A stretch of 43,471 nucleotides of DNA from an uncultured Oscillibacter sp. (GTDB taxonomy: Bacteria > Bacillota > Clostridia > Oscillospirales > Oscillospiraceae), in contig CAMNRF010000011.1 of NCBI GenBank assembly GCA_946551795.1, positions 1 to 43,471 on the forward strand. The letters are read 5' to 3'. Below, piece after piece: positions 33,468 through 41,365 of the stretch. Under the pieces are notes generated by a model. It was not told the origin of the DNA, ran no database searches, and saw only the letters and a list, made by a program, of their open reading frames with translations. Position numbers and translations under genes: made by a program. Position 1 is the stretch's first letter; the number at the start of each line of letters is the position of its first letter.

Positions 33468-34231
33468 CAGGTATGAGGATTTTTCACGGCCCGCAGGGCC
33501 ATGACCGCCGCCTGGGCCCTGGTGCAGAGGGCGCCGGGCCGGGTGCCGTCGGTGATGCCCAGCCGCGTTGCCTCCTCCAGCTCCGGGGTCAGGGCGGCGC
33601 TGACGGGCGTTTCGCCCGCCGCTTTTTGCAGCCTGGCCAGCAGCTGCCGGATCTGTTCGTCTGTCAGCCTGGAGATGTCCATATTGTCCTCCCGATTGTG
33701 ATCTCTGGCGTCCGCCAGCCAGTAGTTTCGGACCTCTCTCCGAAATGTGTCCGGGTCGCTGTTGGTTCTGTTGTCCGCGGAGCTGGCCGGGTCCAGGATG
33801 CGGACCCTCTCGTCCCAGTCCCACACCAGCACAAAGTGCCCGCCGGACGTCCACGTCCCCGGCCCCATCAGGGCGATGGCCCACCAGCCCTCCCGCAGGT
33901 GCGCCCGGACCTGTTCGTGAACCGGGTGGCCCGGCTGGTTCAGAAGGCGGTCTCCCAGCAGCTGCCGGCAACCGATGCCGTAGGCCGCCAGCTGGGGCTG
34001 GAAGTAGCTGTAACAGGTGCCCTGACCCAGGGCCTTGTACCCGTGGCGCACGCTCCAGGCGCAGGTGTCCTCCGGCGTCACGGATCTGTCCGCCAGGGAG
34101 GCGATGACCATGGCGGCGCAGACGGGGCCGCACCCGGCGCTGGCGATGGTGGAGGTCTCCCCAGGGACCCGGTAGGGCTTCGCGCCCCACCGGGGGTCCC
34201 CCTGGCGGTAGCAGACCGGCTTTTTATTCAT
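33467..34231 (-). CDS. C39-like cysteine peptidase, putative phage-type lysin, with SLH-like tail
   Basis: 254 residues. A papain-like C39_2 domain shows the triad: Cys34 in SAGCGPVCAAM, His132 in SGGHFVLVWDWD and Asp147 in RILDPAS. The C-terminal 50 residues (LEEATRLGITDGTRPGALCT, then RAQAAVMALRAV) resemble one S-layer-homology-type wall-binding repeat, common in clostridial phage endolysins. There is no signal peptide, as for a lysin released through a holin. Its start overlaps the end of the upstream gene by eight bases, and a holin gene lies two genes upstream. A peptidoglycan-cleaving role is inferred. Confidence 0.8.
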   Translation of the reverse strand: MNKKPVCYRQGDPRWGAKPYRVPGETSTIASAGCGPVCAAMVIASLADRSVTPEDTCAWSVRHGYKALGQGTCYSYFQPQLAAYGIGCRQLLGDRLLNQPGHPVHEQVRAHLREGWWAIALMGPGTWTSGGHFVLVWDWDERVRILDPASSADNRTNSDPDTFRREVRNYWLADARDHNREDNMDISRLTDEQIRQLLARLQKAAGETPVSAALTPELEEATRLGITDGTRPGALCTRAQAAVMALRAVKNPHT

Positions 34232-34763
34232 CGGGGGTCCCGGCGGCTTCCCGGCTGGCCCGGGAGGCCCTCACCGCATAGCCCAGCTCGTCGTAGCGGA
34301 CCTCGAAGTCTCCGGCCCGGGTGTGCTGCCGCACGGTCCGGCCCGCCAGGTCGGCGCGGCGGCGCATATCCGGTGTCCTGGGGACCTTCCGTACCGCGGG
34401 CGCCTCCTCTTCGGCGGGTTCCCGCAGCGTGTCGCCGAACACCTCGTAAACCCTGCCGCAGATGATGACATAGGCGGCCATGTTCGTGCCGCCGTCAGGC
34501 TGGACCTGGTTGACAGGATGCTCCAGGCGGCCGCCGGTGACCACCACCTTCTCCATGGAGCCGGTGCCCGTGTCCAGGAGGCCGTACCCGCTGGCCTGCC
34601 CGGGGTAATACCCCACCACGGTCTGCCTCCGGTCGTCGTCGGTGAGCTCGTTTCTCCCCGGCTCCAGATGGAAGCCCGCCCCCGCCGCGCTCAGCGCCGC
34701 GTTGGTGTCCTTCAGCGTCTCCCCGCCGGCGGTGTAGCGGCACAGGATGTCATGAATGTCCAT
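34224..34763 (-). CDS. Phage-associated hypothetical protein between holin and peptidase
   Basis: 179 residues, no catalytic motif recognised. The beginning (MDIHDILCRYTAGGETLKDT) and the block GYYPGQASGYGLLDTGTGSM resemble small conserved proteins found beside holins in clostridial prophages; I recognise no function. The C-terminus is charged and Arg-rich. It is preceded by GAGAGGAGA before ATG 34763 and overlaps the peptidase gene by eight bases, so the three genes are co-translated. Confidence 0.7.
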   Translation of the reverse strand: MDIHDILCRYTAGGETLKDTNAALSAAGAGFHLEPGRNELTDDDRRQTVVGYYPGQASGYGLLDTGTGSMEKVVVTGGRLEHPVNQVQPDGGTNMAAYVIICGRVYEVFGDTLREPAEEEAPAVRKVPRTPDMRRRADLAGRTVRQHTRAGDFEVRYDELGYAVRASRASREAAGTPDE

Positions 34764-34776
34764 ACCGTCTCTCCTC

Positions 34777-35265
34777 TCAGTCTCTTCCGGGGGTATCCCC
34801 GGCGATCTTTTCCGCGGCGCCGTCCACAGCGTCCCGGCTGGCCGCCAGAAGCCTGAGCAGCCAGCCCGGCACCGGCGCGCCCATGGCCACGGCGTGCTCC
34901 GCCAGGCTTCCCAGCTCCCCGATGACGTACCACACGATCACCAGGGGGCCCAGCAGGACGCCGTAGGTGAAGGGCAGCTCCACCAGGGGCAGATTTCCCA
35001 GCAGTGTGCCGATGAGCCAGTCCGCCGACAGGGCCACACATACGGTCACCGCCATGCCCCCCTTGTGCCACGCGCCCTCCCGGGCTCTGGTGCTGCTCCA
35101 CCTGCCGTCCCTGGCCGCGGAGGCGGAGCCGACGAGCCAGTCCGCCAGCATGAGGGCGGCCCACAGGACCACCAGCCACCCGAACCAGCCCCACAGGGCC
35201 GTCAGCAGGCCCAGGGCGGCGGTGAGGGTGGTCTTGATGTGCAGCAGGGGATTTTCACTTTTCAT
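34777..35265 (-). CDS. Phage holin family protein (toxin-secretion/phage-lysis holin)
   Basis: 162 residues with hydrophobic helices at LTAALGLLTALWGWFGWLVV, AVTVCVALSADWLIGTLL and GVLLGPLVIVWYVIGELGSL. The pattern WAALMLADWLVGSASAARDG followed by a GxxxKGG-like motif (WHKGGMAV) is that of the Phage_holin_4/TcdE family. It would form membrane lesions that release the lysin or other cargo. The start is ATG 35265 with AGAGGAG eight bases upstream; longer frames upstream lack a ribosome site. It heads the three-gene cassette. Confidence 0.88.
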   Translation of the reverse strand: MKSENPLLHIKTTLTAALGLLTALWGWFGWLVVLWAALMLADWLVGSASAARDGRWSSTRAREGAWHKGGMAVTVCVALSADWLIGTLLGNLPLVELPFTYGVLLGPLVIVWYVIGELGSLAEHAVAMGAPVPGWLLRLLAASRDAVDGAAEKIAGDTPGRD

Positions 35266-35295
35266 ACGCTTGACTCCTCTCTTTATGAATTGACC

Positions 35296-35376
35296 GCGGG
35301 TCGTTCGCCCGCCGGGAACGGACCCGCCGGCACATCCTCCAGCAGGGCCTCCGCCGCGAGGCCGTTTTCTTTTTTT
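35296..35376 (+). ncRNA. Candidate small structured RNA ending in an orphan terminator
   Basis: On the plus strand a hairpin (GCGGGTCGTTC with GAAC-G-GACCCGC, 35296-35327) is followed by a classical terminator: GGCCTC/GAGGCC with a T-rich tail (35346-35376). No plus-strand gene lies between 33353 and 35621, so this terminator has no evident protein-coding transcript. An ~80-100-nt RNA antisense to the holin leader is possible. No convincing promoter was found. Confidence 0.35.
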
Positions 35377-35536
35377 GACGGCCCGGGTCCGCTCCGGGGC
35401 CTGCCGGCGGCGTTCCGCCGCCCGGACAGCGCCCAATCAGGGGAGGCCCGGAGATGGTTTTTGCACGGGGATGTGCAACGGAGGCGAGAAAAATTTTTTT
35501 CGTACCGCCGCATAACTGCGAGATGAACAGAAATCA

Positions 35537-35566
35537 TTGACAAAAAACGGGTTCAGCCCATATAAT
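35537..35566 (+). promoter_or_regulatory. Promoter of the chemoreceptor gene
   Basis: Perfect TTGACA (35537-35542) and TATAAT (35561-35566) are separated by 18 bases. Start near 35573 gives a leader of about 48 bases. Confidence 0.88.
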
Positions 35567-35620
35567 AGGAAATAGCACTGGGAGCGCAGTTCCGTTATAA
35601 AAAAATTGAGGTGCAGAGAG

Positions 35621-37585
35621 ATGAAGAGTATCCGCAAGAAGATCACAGTATGCCTGATGGCCACCGTCCTGATTGCCCTGGCGGCGGTGGGCGCGTCCAG
35701 CATCGCGCTGAATTACCGGAGCACCATCGCCACGGTGGACGCCATGATGAGCGAGACCGCGGTGCTGGCGGCGGAGCGGGTGGAGCAGGAGCTCACCGCC
35801 TACAAAAACGTGGCCATGGACACGGGCCGGATCACCCAGCTGTCCAACGCCATGATGTCCCTGGAGGAAAAGCGGGCCGTGATTGACGAGCGCGTCAGCC
35901 TGCACGGCTTCCAGCGGGGGAACATCATCGGCACGGACGGCATCAGCATCTTTGACGGCAAGGACTACTCCGACCGGGAGTATGTCCGGCAGGCCATGCA
36001 GGGGAACGTCTATGTCTCCGAGCCCCTGATCAGCAAGATCACGGGGGAGCTCTCCATCATGGTGGCCGCGCCGCTGTACTCCGAGCGGGGGCAGGTCGCG
36101 GGCGTGGTCTACTTTGTGCCGCCGGAGACCTTCCTGAATGACATTGTCTCCTCCATTAAGATCAGTGAGCACTCCCGGGCCTATATGATCAACAACAGCG
36201 GCGACACCATCGCCGACGTCACCCTGGACACCATCACCACCCAGAACGTGGAGCGGGAGGCCCAGAGCGACTCCTCCTTGAAGCGTCTGGCCGCCATCCA
36301 CGCGGAGATGCGCCAGGGGAAGAACGGCTTTGGCAGCTTCTCCGACGGGACGGGGCCCTGGTTCGCGGCCTACGCCCCCGTGGGCGGCACCGACGGCTGG
36401 AGCATCGCCGTCACCGCCATGAAAAAGGACTACCTGGCCGATACATACTTCGGCATGCTCATCAACGTGCTGGTGATCGCGGCCTCCATCCTGGCCTCCA
36501 TCGCCGTGGCGCTGAAGCTCTCCAAGAGCATCAGCGACCCCATGCAGGCCTGCGCCAAGCGGATGAAGCAGCTGGTGGAGGGCGACCTGGACTCCCCGGT
36601 CCCCCAGACCAGCGGTCAGGATGAGACCGCGGAGCTGACCCGCTCCACGGCGGAGATGGTGACAGGGCTGAATACCATCATCAACGACATCGGCTATCTG
36701 CTGACACAGATGGCCAACAAGAATTTCGACATCCAGTCCCCCCACCGGGACGCCTATGTGGGCGACTTCCAGAGCATCCTGCTGTCCATGCGGAACCTGA
36801 AGGTGGAGCTGAGCAATACCATGCGGCAGATCGACGCCTCCGCCACTCAGGTGTCCGCCGCCAGCGATCAGGTCTCCACCGGAGCACAGACCCTGAGCCA
36901 GGGCTCCATGATGCAGGCCAGCTCCGTGGAGGAGCTGGCGGCCACCATCAACGACATCTCCGACAGCGCCAAGAAGACCGCCGCCGCCGCGGAGGAGGCG
37001 GGCCGCTTCGTGGGCCAGGCCGGCGGCCATCTGGGTACCAGCGTGGAGCACGTGAAGGAGCTGAACGAGGCCATGGAGAAGATCTCCGGCTCCTCGCAGG
37101 AGATCTCCAAGATCATCGCCACCATTGAGAACATCGCCTTCCAGACCAACATTCTGGCCCTGAACGCCGCCGTGGAGGCCGCCCGGGCCGGCAGCGCCGG
37201 CAAGGGCTTCGCCGTGGTTGCGGACGAGGTCCGCAACCTGGCCAACCGGTCCGACGAGGCCGCCAAGGCCACCAAGGAGCTGATCGAGGGCTCCATCGCG
37301 GCCGTGGCAGAGGGAGGTCAGGCGGTGGCCAAGGTCACCGAGGCCCTGGAGCGGACCAGTGAGTCCGCCGGTCAGGTCACCACCCAGATGGACATTGTGG
37401 TGGAGGCCGTGGAGAACCAGACCACCGCCATCGCCCAGGTCACCGAGGGGGTGGACCAGATTTCCTCCGTGGTGCAGACCAACAGCGCCACGGCGGAGGA
37501 GAGCGCGGCGGCCAGCCAGGAGCTCTCCGCCGAGGCCGCCAGCCTCAAGCAGCTGGTGGACCAGTTCACCCTGGCCAGGAATTGA
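35621..37585 (+). CDS. Methyl-accepting chemotaxis protein with extracellular Cache-type sensor
   Basis: 654 residues. The first transmembrane helix is at about 8-30. An extracellular dCache-like domain follows (about 35-275) with [20 protein letters not shown] and [12 protein letters not shown]. The second helix is at 279-301, then a HAMP domain ([20 protein letters not shown]) and a long cytoplasmic coiled coil. The hairpin tip is conserved: [20 protein letters not shown], then [13 protein letters not shown]. The start is ATG 35621, seven bases after GAGGTG. The ligand cannot be read from sequence. It is monocistronic, and its CheW/CheA partners are not in the window. Confidence 0.95.
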   Translation: MKSIRKKITVCLMATVLIALAAVGASSIALNYRSTIATVDAMMSETAVLAAERVEQELTAYKNVAMDTGRITQLSNAMMSLEEKRAVIDERVSLHGFQRGNIIGTDGISIFDGKDYSDREYVRQAMQGNVYVSEPLISKITGELSIMVAAPLYSERGQVAGVVYFVPPETFLNDIVSSIKISEHSRAYMINNSGDTIADVTLDTITTQNVEREAQSDSSLKRLAAIHAEMRQGKNGFGSFSDGTGPWFAAYAPVGGTDGWSIAVTAMKKDYLADTYFGMLINVLVIAASILASIAVALKLSKSISDPMQACAKRMKQLVEGDLDSPVPQTSGQDETAELTRSTAEMVTGLNTIINDIGYLLTQMANKNFDIQSPHRDAYVGDFQSILLSMRNLKVELSNTMRQIDASATQVSAASDQVSTGAQTLSQGSMMQASSVEELAATINDISDSAKKTAAAAEEAGRFVGQAGGHLGTSVEHVKELNEAMEKISGSSQEISKIIATIENIAFQTNILALNAAVEAARAGSAGKGFAVVADEVRNLANRSDEAAKATKELIEGSIAAVAEGGQAVAKVTEALERTSESAGQVTTQMDIVVEAVENQTTAIAQVTEGVDQISSVVQTNSATAEESAAASQELSAEAASLKQLVDQFTLARN

Positions 37586-37612
37586 GGTCCCGCGGACCGG
37601 CCCATTCAACAG

Positions 37613-37649
37613 GAGGCTCCCGCCCACCGGGCGGGAGCCTCTCTTTTTT
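37613..37649 (+). terminator. Terminator of the chemoreceptor gene
   Basis: A 13-bp perfect stem (GAGGCTCCCGCCC and GGGCGGGAGCCTC) with a 3-base loop runs into six T residues, 28 bases after the stop. Confidence 0.92.
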
Positions 37650-37737
37650 CCGGAGGATTCCCATTGGAATTCTTAGTCATGCGGGGCGGGCCTGTGTCCG
37701 CCCCGGACAGCACTGGAGGCGGAAGAGCGGCGCTGTC

Positions 37738-38184
37738 TCACAGTTCCATGGCCAGATACACCATGTCCACCAGCTGCCGTCCCGCCTCATAGATGGGGTG
37801 GTCGTAGTGGTCCGTGAAGAAGTTCTTCACCCGGTGGCTCTTCCGGAAGCCCAGGTGCTCGTAGAAGGGGATGGTCAGGGGACTGTCCCCGGTGCCCACC
37901 AGCAGCCGCGTCCCTTGGCCCCGGCAGGATCTGACGATGTGTTCCACCATGGCCCGGCCATAGCCCCGGCGCTGGCAGTCCGGCTCCGTGGCCAGGTTTT
38001 TCAGCTCAAGGACACCGCCGCCCTCGTCGGTGACCACCGCCGCGGTACACAGGCGGCCGCCGTCGTACAGGGCCAGCAGGGTCCCCCGGTCCAGATAGCG
38101 GTCGATCATGTCCTCCTGCTCGTCCGCCAGCAGCAGCAGGGGGAGGAAGTCCCGTTTGTTCTCCGTGATCTGACGGATTTCCAT
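37738..38184 (-). CDS. GNAT-family N-acetyltransferase
   Basis: 148 residues, the usual size of a one-domain GNAT. The acetyl-CoA pyrophosphate loop QRRGYGRA (71-78) follows the beta-4 strand LELKNLATEPDC, and FYEHLGFRKSHRVKNFF is the typical motif B region. GGAGGTG stands seven bases before ATG 38184; open frame further upstream is non-coding. The substrate is unknown. It is encoded alone on the minus strand, divergent from the small gene at 38253. Confidence 0.88.
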   Translation of the reverse strand: MEIRQITENKRDFLPLLLLADEQEDMIDRYLDRGTLLALYDGGRLCTAAVVTDEGGGVLELKNLATEPDCQRRGYGRAMVEHIVRSCRGQGTRLLVGTGDSPLTIPFYEHLGFRKSHRVKNFFTDHYDHPIYEAGRQLVDMVYLAMEL

Positions 38185-38252
38185 AAAAAAGCACCTCCCG
38201 GCCACATGGCCGTTTTCCTCTCCGGGCAGACTAGGCCCGGAGGTGAATGTAA

Positions 38253-38450
38253 ATGGATGAATTTCCCAGTTATCTCTGCCTGACGGACCTGCTGGACCAG
38301 GACCTGTCCTCCTACGAGTATTTCCAGACCCTGGCGCCGGAGGTCCAGACCGCCCTGCGGCGGGAGGACGGCGGCGTGGGGACGCTGGAGGAGCTCCAGG
38401 CCCGGGCGGCGCGCCTGGGGGAAATTGAGGAATCAAAGAGGGCGTTCTGA
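38253..38450 (+). CDS. Small acidic protein of unknown function
   Basis: 65 residues, acidic, no membrane segment and no recognised domain. GGAGG lies nine bases before ATG 38253 and a strong terminator follows the stop by seven bases, so it looks like a real short gene. The segment LDQDLSSYEYFQTLAPEVQT is helical in character. The start is 68 bases from the divergent acetyltransferase start. Confidence 0.65.
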   Translation: MDEFPSYLCLTDLLDQDLSSYEYFQTLAPEVQTALRREDGGVGTLEELQARAARLGEIEESKRAF

Positions 38451-38457
38451 CAGCGGC

Positions 38458-38490
38458 GGCGCCCCGGGGAGGACCCGGGGCGCCGTTTTT
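38458..38490 (+). terminator. Terminator after the small acidic gene
   Basis: An 11-bp stem (GGCGCCCCGGG and CCCGGGGCGCC) with a 5-base loop, then GTTTTT. Confidence 0.9.
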
Positions 38491-38570
38491 GCGCCCCTCC
38501 GTCATTTTGCCATGGGCGGGGAGAAATTGCAAGAGAGGTTCGGAATTTTCCGCCGGCCTGTCGGAAATCG

Positions 38571-38599
38571 TTGAAAAACGCGGATGGGGATGGTAAGAT
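38571..38599 (+). promoter_or_regulatory. Promoter of the endonuclease operon
   Basis: TTGAAA (38571-38576) and TAAGAT (38594-38599) with a 17-base spacer, about 40 bases before the first start codon at 38646. Confidence 0.75.
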
Positions 38600-38645
38600 G
38601 GAGAGCAAAGCCATACGCGGCAGTATGTGAAAGGAGGAAGAGCCC

Positions 38646-39080
38646 TTGATTATCGCGGTTTGTGTCGACGGGCGGGGCGGCATGCTGTTCAACCGCCGGC
38701 GGCAGAGCCAGGACCGGGGACAGCGGGAGGATCTGCTGAACTTCTGCGCCGGGCGGCGGCTGTGGATCGCCCCCTACTCCGCGCCGCTGTTCGGAGAGCG
38801 GGAGGGGATTGCGGTGGACGAGGAATTTTTGGAGAAGGCGGAGGCCGGGGAGGTCTGCTTTGTGGAGGACCGTCCCATCGCGCCCGCCGCGGAGCGGATC
38901 GAGGCCATGGTCCTGTATGACTGGGACCGGGCCTATCCGGCGGACGTCCATCTGGACTTCGATCCGGCGGAGGCGGGATTCACCCTGGCGGAGGAGCGGG
39001 AGCTTGCCGGCACCTCCCATGAGCGGATCATCCGGAGAATCTATGTGCGGGAGGCGGACCATGGCCGGGAGGCGGAGTAA
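38646..39080 (+). CDS. Conserved hypothetical protein preceding the endonuclease gene
   Basis: 144 residues, probably cytoplasmic, no known catalytic motif that I can name. Visible blocks are IIAVCVDGRGGMLFNRRRQS, FCAGRRLWIAPYSAPLF and PADVHLDFDPAEAGF. AAAGGAGG lies about ten bases before a TTG start (38646); no ATG fits. It overlaps the endonuclease start by 20 bases and is tightly coupled to it, so the two likely act together, for example as a regulator, inhibitor or partner. That pairing is inference from order only. Confidence 0.65.
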   Translation: MIIAVCVDGRGGMLFNRRRQSQDRGQREDLLNFCAGRRLWIAPYSAPLFGEREGIAVDEEFLEKAEAGEVCFVEDRPIAPAAERIEAMVLYDWDRAYPADVHLDFDPAEAGFTLAEERELAGTSHERIIRRIYVREADHGREAE

Positions 39081-39789
39081 GCAGAAGTGGACGCCGGGGC
39101 GCGTCGTCCTGGTGCTCCTGGTCTGCGCGGCGGGGCTGGCGCTGCGGTATCTGGAATCCCAGATGTATGAGGACCAGTCCTCCGCGGCCATTCTGGAGGA
39201 GATCCCCGCGTACAGCGGCAGCCCCTACGCGGAGGTCAGCGGAAACGTTCCGGACTTCACGGAGGAGGACCTGACCCTGGAGCCCTTTGAGTATTACAGC
39301 GGCCTGGACGGCCTGGGCCGCTGCGGCGCGGCCTATGCCAACATCTGCCTGGAGCTGATGCCCACTGAGAAGCGGGAGGACATCGGGCGGATCAGACCCA
39401 CGGGCTGGCAGTCGGCGCGGTACGACAGCGTGGACGGAAAGAGCCTCTACAACCGCTGCCACCTGATCGGCTTCCAGCTGGCGGGGGAGAACGCCAACGA
39501 GAAAAACCTCATCACCGGCACCCGGTATATGAATGTGGACGGGATGCTGCCCTTTGAGAACCTGGTGGCGGACTACGTGAAGGAGACCGGGAACCACGTG
39601 CTCTACCGGGTGACGCCGGTGTTCGTGGGCACGGAGCTGGTGGCCCGGGGCGTGCAGATGGAGGCCATGAGCGTGGAGGACGGCGGCGAGGGCGTGTACT
39701 TCAACGTCTACGCCTACAACGTCCAGCCCGGCATCGCCATCGACTACGCCACCGGGGACAGCTGGCCGGACGAACAGGGGGCCGCCTGA
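39061..39789 (+). CDS. Membrane-anchored DNA/RNA non-specific endonuclease
   Basis: 242 residues. An N-terminal helix (residues 14-30, RVVLVLLVCAAGLALRY) should anchor or export the enzyme. The beta-beta-alpha-metal nuclease motif appears as YNRCHLIGFQLAGENANEKN: His134 corresponds to the catalytic His of DRGH nucleases, with Cys133 in place of Gly, and the Asn/Glu cluster (146-149) supplies the metal ligand. Similar enzymes in Firmicutes (EndA/streptodornase group) degrade extracellular DNA or take part in uptake. ATG 39061 has GGGAGG six bases upstream. Its stop overlaps the exonuclease start by one base. Confidence 0.85.
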   Translation: MAGRRSKQKWTPGRVVLVLLVCAAGLALRYLESQMYEDQSSAAILEEIPAYSGSPYAEVSGNVPDFTEEDLTLEPFEYYSGLDGLGRCGAAYANICLELMPTEKREDIGRIRPTGWQSARYDSVDGKSLYNRCHLIGFQLAGENANEKNLITGTRYMNVDGMLPFENLVADYVKETGNHVLYRVTPVFVGTELVARGVQMEAMSVEDGGEGVYFNVYAYNVQPGIAIDYATGDSWPDEQGAA

Positions 39790-40481
39790 TGGAGGAGCTC
39801 TGGGAACAGTTTGACCGCATCGTGGTCTTCGACACGGAGACCACCGGCATCGAGTTCGGCAGGGACCGGATCATCGAGCTGGGGGCCGTCAGCCTGGAGG
39901 CGGGGACGGAGGCCGGCAGCCTGGATGTGCTGATCCGCCTGCCGGAGGGGCGGACCCTGCCCCCCTTCATCGTGGACCTGACGGGGATCACCGACGCCCA
40001 GCTCCTGTCGGAGGGCGTGGACCAGGAGGAGGCCGCGGAGGACTTCTGCCGCCTCTTGGAGGGCTGCGAGCGGCCCCTGCTGGCGGCCTACAACGCCCAG
40101 TTTGACCTGAATTTTCTCTACCACTTTCTGCGGCCCTATGGCCGGGTTGGCGTGCTGGGCCCGCCCCGGTTTCTGGACGCCCTGACGGTGTACCGGGACC
40201 GGCGGGACTACCCCCACAAGCTCTGCGACGCCATCGAGGCCTACGGCCTGGGGGACACGGCGGTGAACAGCCACCGGGCGGTGGACGACGCCCGGGCAAC
40301 CGTACAGCTGCTGGAGGCCATGGCGGCGGAGCGGAGCGACCTGGCCCAATACATCGACCTCTTCGGCGTCCACCCCAAGTACGGCCTCTCCGGCCGGAAG
40401 ATCGCCTCGGTGACCTACCGCCCCCAGTCCTACCGGCGGGAGCGGCCCCTCTACGCGCTGGGGCAGGCGGGCAGTTTGTGA
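39789..40481 (+). CDS. DnaQ-like 3'-5' exonuclease (DEDDh)
   Basis: 230 residues. All DEDDh motifs are present: FDTETTG (Asp15, Glu17), YNAQFDLNF (Asp106) and SHRAVDDARAT (His162, Asp167). It is longer than the bare proofreading domain; the C-terminal 50 residues (VHPKYGLSGRKIASVTYRPQ) have no assigned role. It lacks PolC or DinG partner domains, so it is a stand-alone exonuclease rather than clearly the replicative epsilon subunit. TGATG coupling to the endonuclease gene suggests a joint role in nucleic-acid breakdown or repair. Confidence 0.9.
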   Translation: MEELWEQFDRIVVFDTETTGIEFGRDRIIELGAVSLEAGTEAGSLDVLIRLPEGRTLPPFIVDLTGITDAQLLSEGVDQEEAAEDFCRLLEGCERPLLAAYNAQFDLNFLYHFLRPYGRVGVLGPPRFLDALTVYRDRRDYPHKLCDAIEAYGLGDTAVNSHRAVDDARATVQLLEAMAAERSDLAQYIDLFGVHPKYGLSGRKIASVTYRPQSYRRERPLYALGQAGSL

Positions 40482-40513
40482 AAAAATTGTAAAGAATGGG
40501 GCGGCCCCCTTGA

Positions 40514-40558
40514 AATACGACAACCTGTCGGGTATGATACCTGACAGGTTGTCGTATT
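40514..40558. promoter_or_regulatory. 45-bp near-perfect palindrome upstream of tetR
   Basis: Arms AATACGACAACCTGTC (40514-40529) and GACAGGTTGTCGTATT (40543-40558) are exact complements. The centre continues the symmetry (GGTAT-G-ATACC) with one G:T pair. Each arm contains GACANNNTGTC, itself symmetrical. It may be a double operator for the TetR protein or a terminator for the exonuclease gene; the following T-run is weak. Confidence 0.65.
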
Positions 40559-40583
40559 ATTTTGGGGAGAGATGAAAAAACAC

Positions 40584-40614
40584 TTGACCTTCCCCCTGGC
40601 GGAAGCTGTAAACT
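40584..40614 (+). promoter_or_regulatory. CueR/MerR-like promoter of the tetR-efflux operon
   Basis: TTGACC (40584-40589) and TAAACT (40609-40614) have a 19-base spacer. The operator region reads ACCTTCCCCCTGGCGGAAGC, with arms CTTCC/GGAAG, close to the E. coli CueR site (ACCTTCC-centre-GGAAGGT). The leader from here to tetR is about 70 bases. Confidence 0.6.
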
Positions 40615-40690
40615 CTGGATTGATCTTCCGGCAGGTGAAGAAAACGGCGGCCCTGTCTCGTTATATGTTGTTTAGGAGGGAAGAGAGGCC

Positions 40691-41308
40691 ATGCCCAGCA
40701 ATACTTTTTTGAACCTGCCGGCGGATAAGCAGACCCGGCTGATGGACGCCGCCTCCCGGGAGTTTTCCGCCAAGCCCTACAACGAGGTCTCCATCAACAA
40801 GATCATCCAGGACGCGGGCATCCCCCGGGGCAGCTTCTACATGTATTTCCAGGACAAGGAGGAGCTGTTCCGCTACCTGGTCCACGGCTATGTGGAGCAG
40901 CTCCTGATGGTGCTGGAGGAGGCGCTGCTGCGGGAGGGCGGCGACGTGTTCGCGGCGCTGCGTGCCCTGTTCGACTATGTGTGGGAGAAGCGGGAGGAGC
41001 GGGCCTTAGGCGGCATGGGGGCCATGTCGGCCATCATCAGCCGCAACGGCGGAATGCAGCGGGGGGCCCTGCTGGACCTGCTGGACGCCGGCGAGGTGCT
41101 GGAGCGGCTGCGCCAGTCGGTGAACCCGGAGCTGCTGGACCTGCGGCGGGAGGAGGACCTGGACGATGTGCTGGCGGTGCTGCTGTCCGTCGCCGGGCCG
41201 CTGCTCTATGCCGGCATAGAGGCCGGAGATGCTCCCGGCTACCGGGAGCATCTGGATGGAATCCTGGACATTTTGCGGCGGGGCATGGCGAAGGACAAGG
41301 ACCGGTGA
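40691..41308 (+). CDS. TetR/AcrR-family transcriptional regulator
   Basis: 205 residues. The N-terminal DNA-binding domain is clear: LMDAASREFSAKPYNEVSIN, then KIIQDAGIPRGSFYMYF, the HTH of TetR proteins, followed by DKEELFRYLV. The C-terminal ligand domain is all-helical and variable. GGAGG stands upstream of ATG 40691. It is the first gene of an operon with an adaptor and an ABC ATPase, so it probably represses its own efflux genes. The 45-bp palindrome 130 bases upstream is a candidate operator. Confidence 0.92.
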   Translation: MPSNTFLNLPADKQTRLMDAASREFSAKPYNEVSINKIIQDAGIPRGSFYMYFQDKEELFRYLVHGYVEQLLMVLEEALLREGGDVFAALRALFDYVWEKREERALGGMGAMSAIISRNGGMQRGALLDLLDAGEVLERLRQSVNPELLDLRREEDLDDVLAVLLSVAGPLLYAGIEAGDAPGYREHLDGILDILRRGMAKDKDR

Positions 41309-41365
41309 CCGGGCCGGGTGTTTGGAAGACAGTCCCAGAGTATCAGAAAGCGAGGAAAGAAGACC

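Noticed and set aside
35534-37627. ~700-codon minus-strand open frame
   Set aside because: Antisense shadow of the chemoreceptor, with repetitive Gly/His/Leu composition and no ribosome site.
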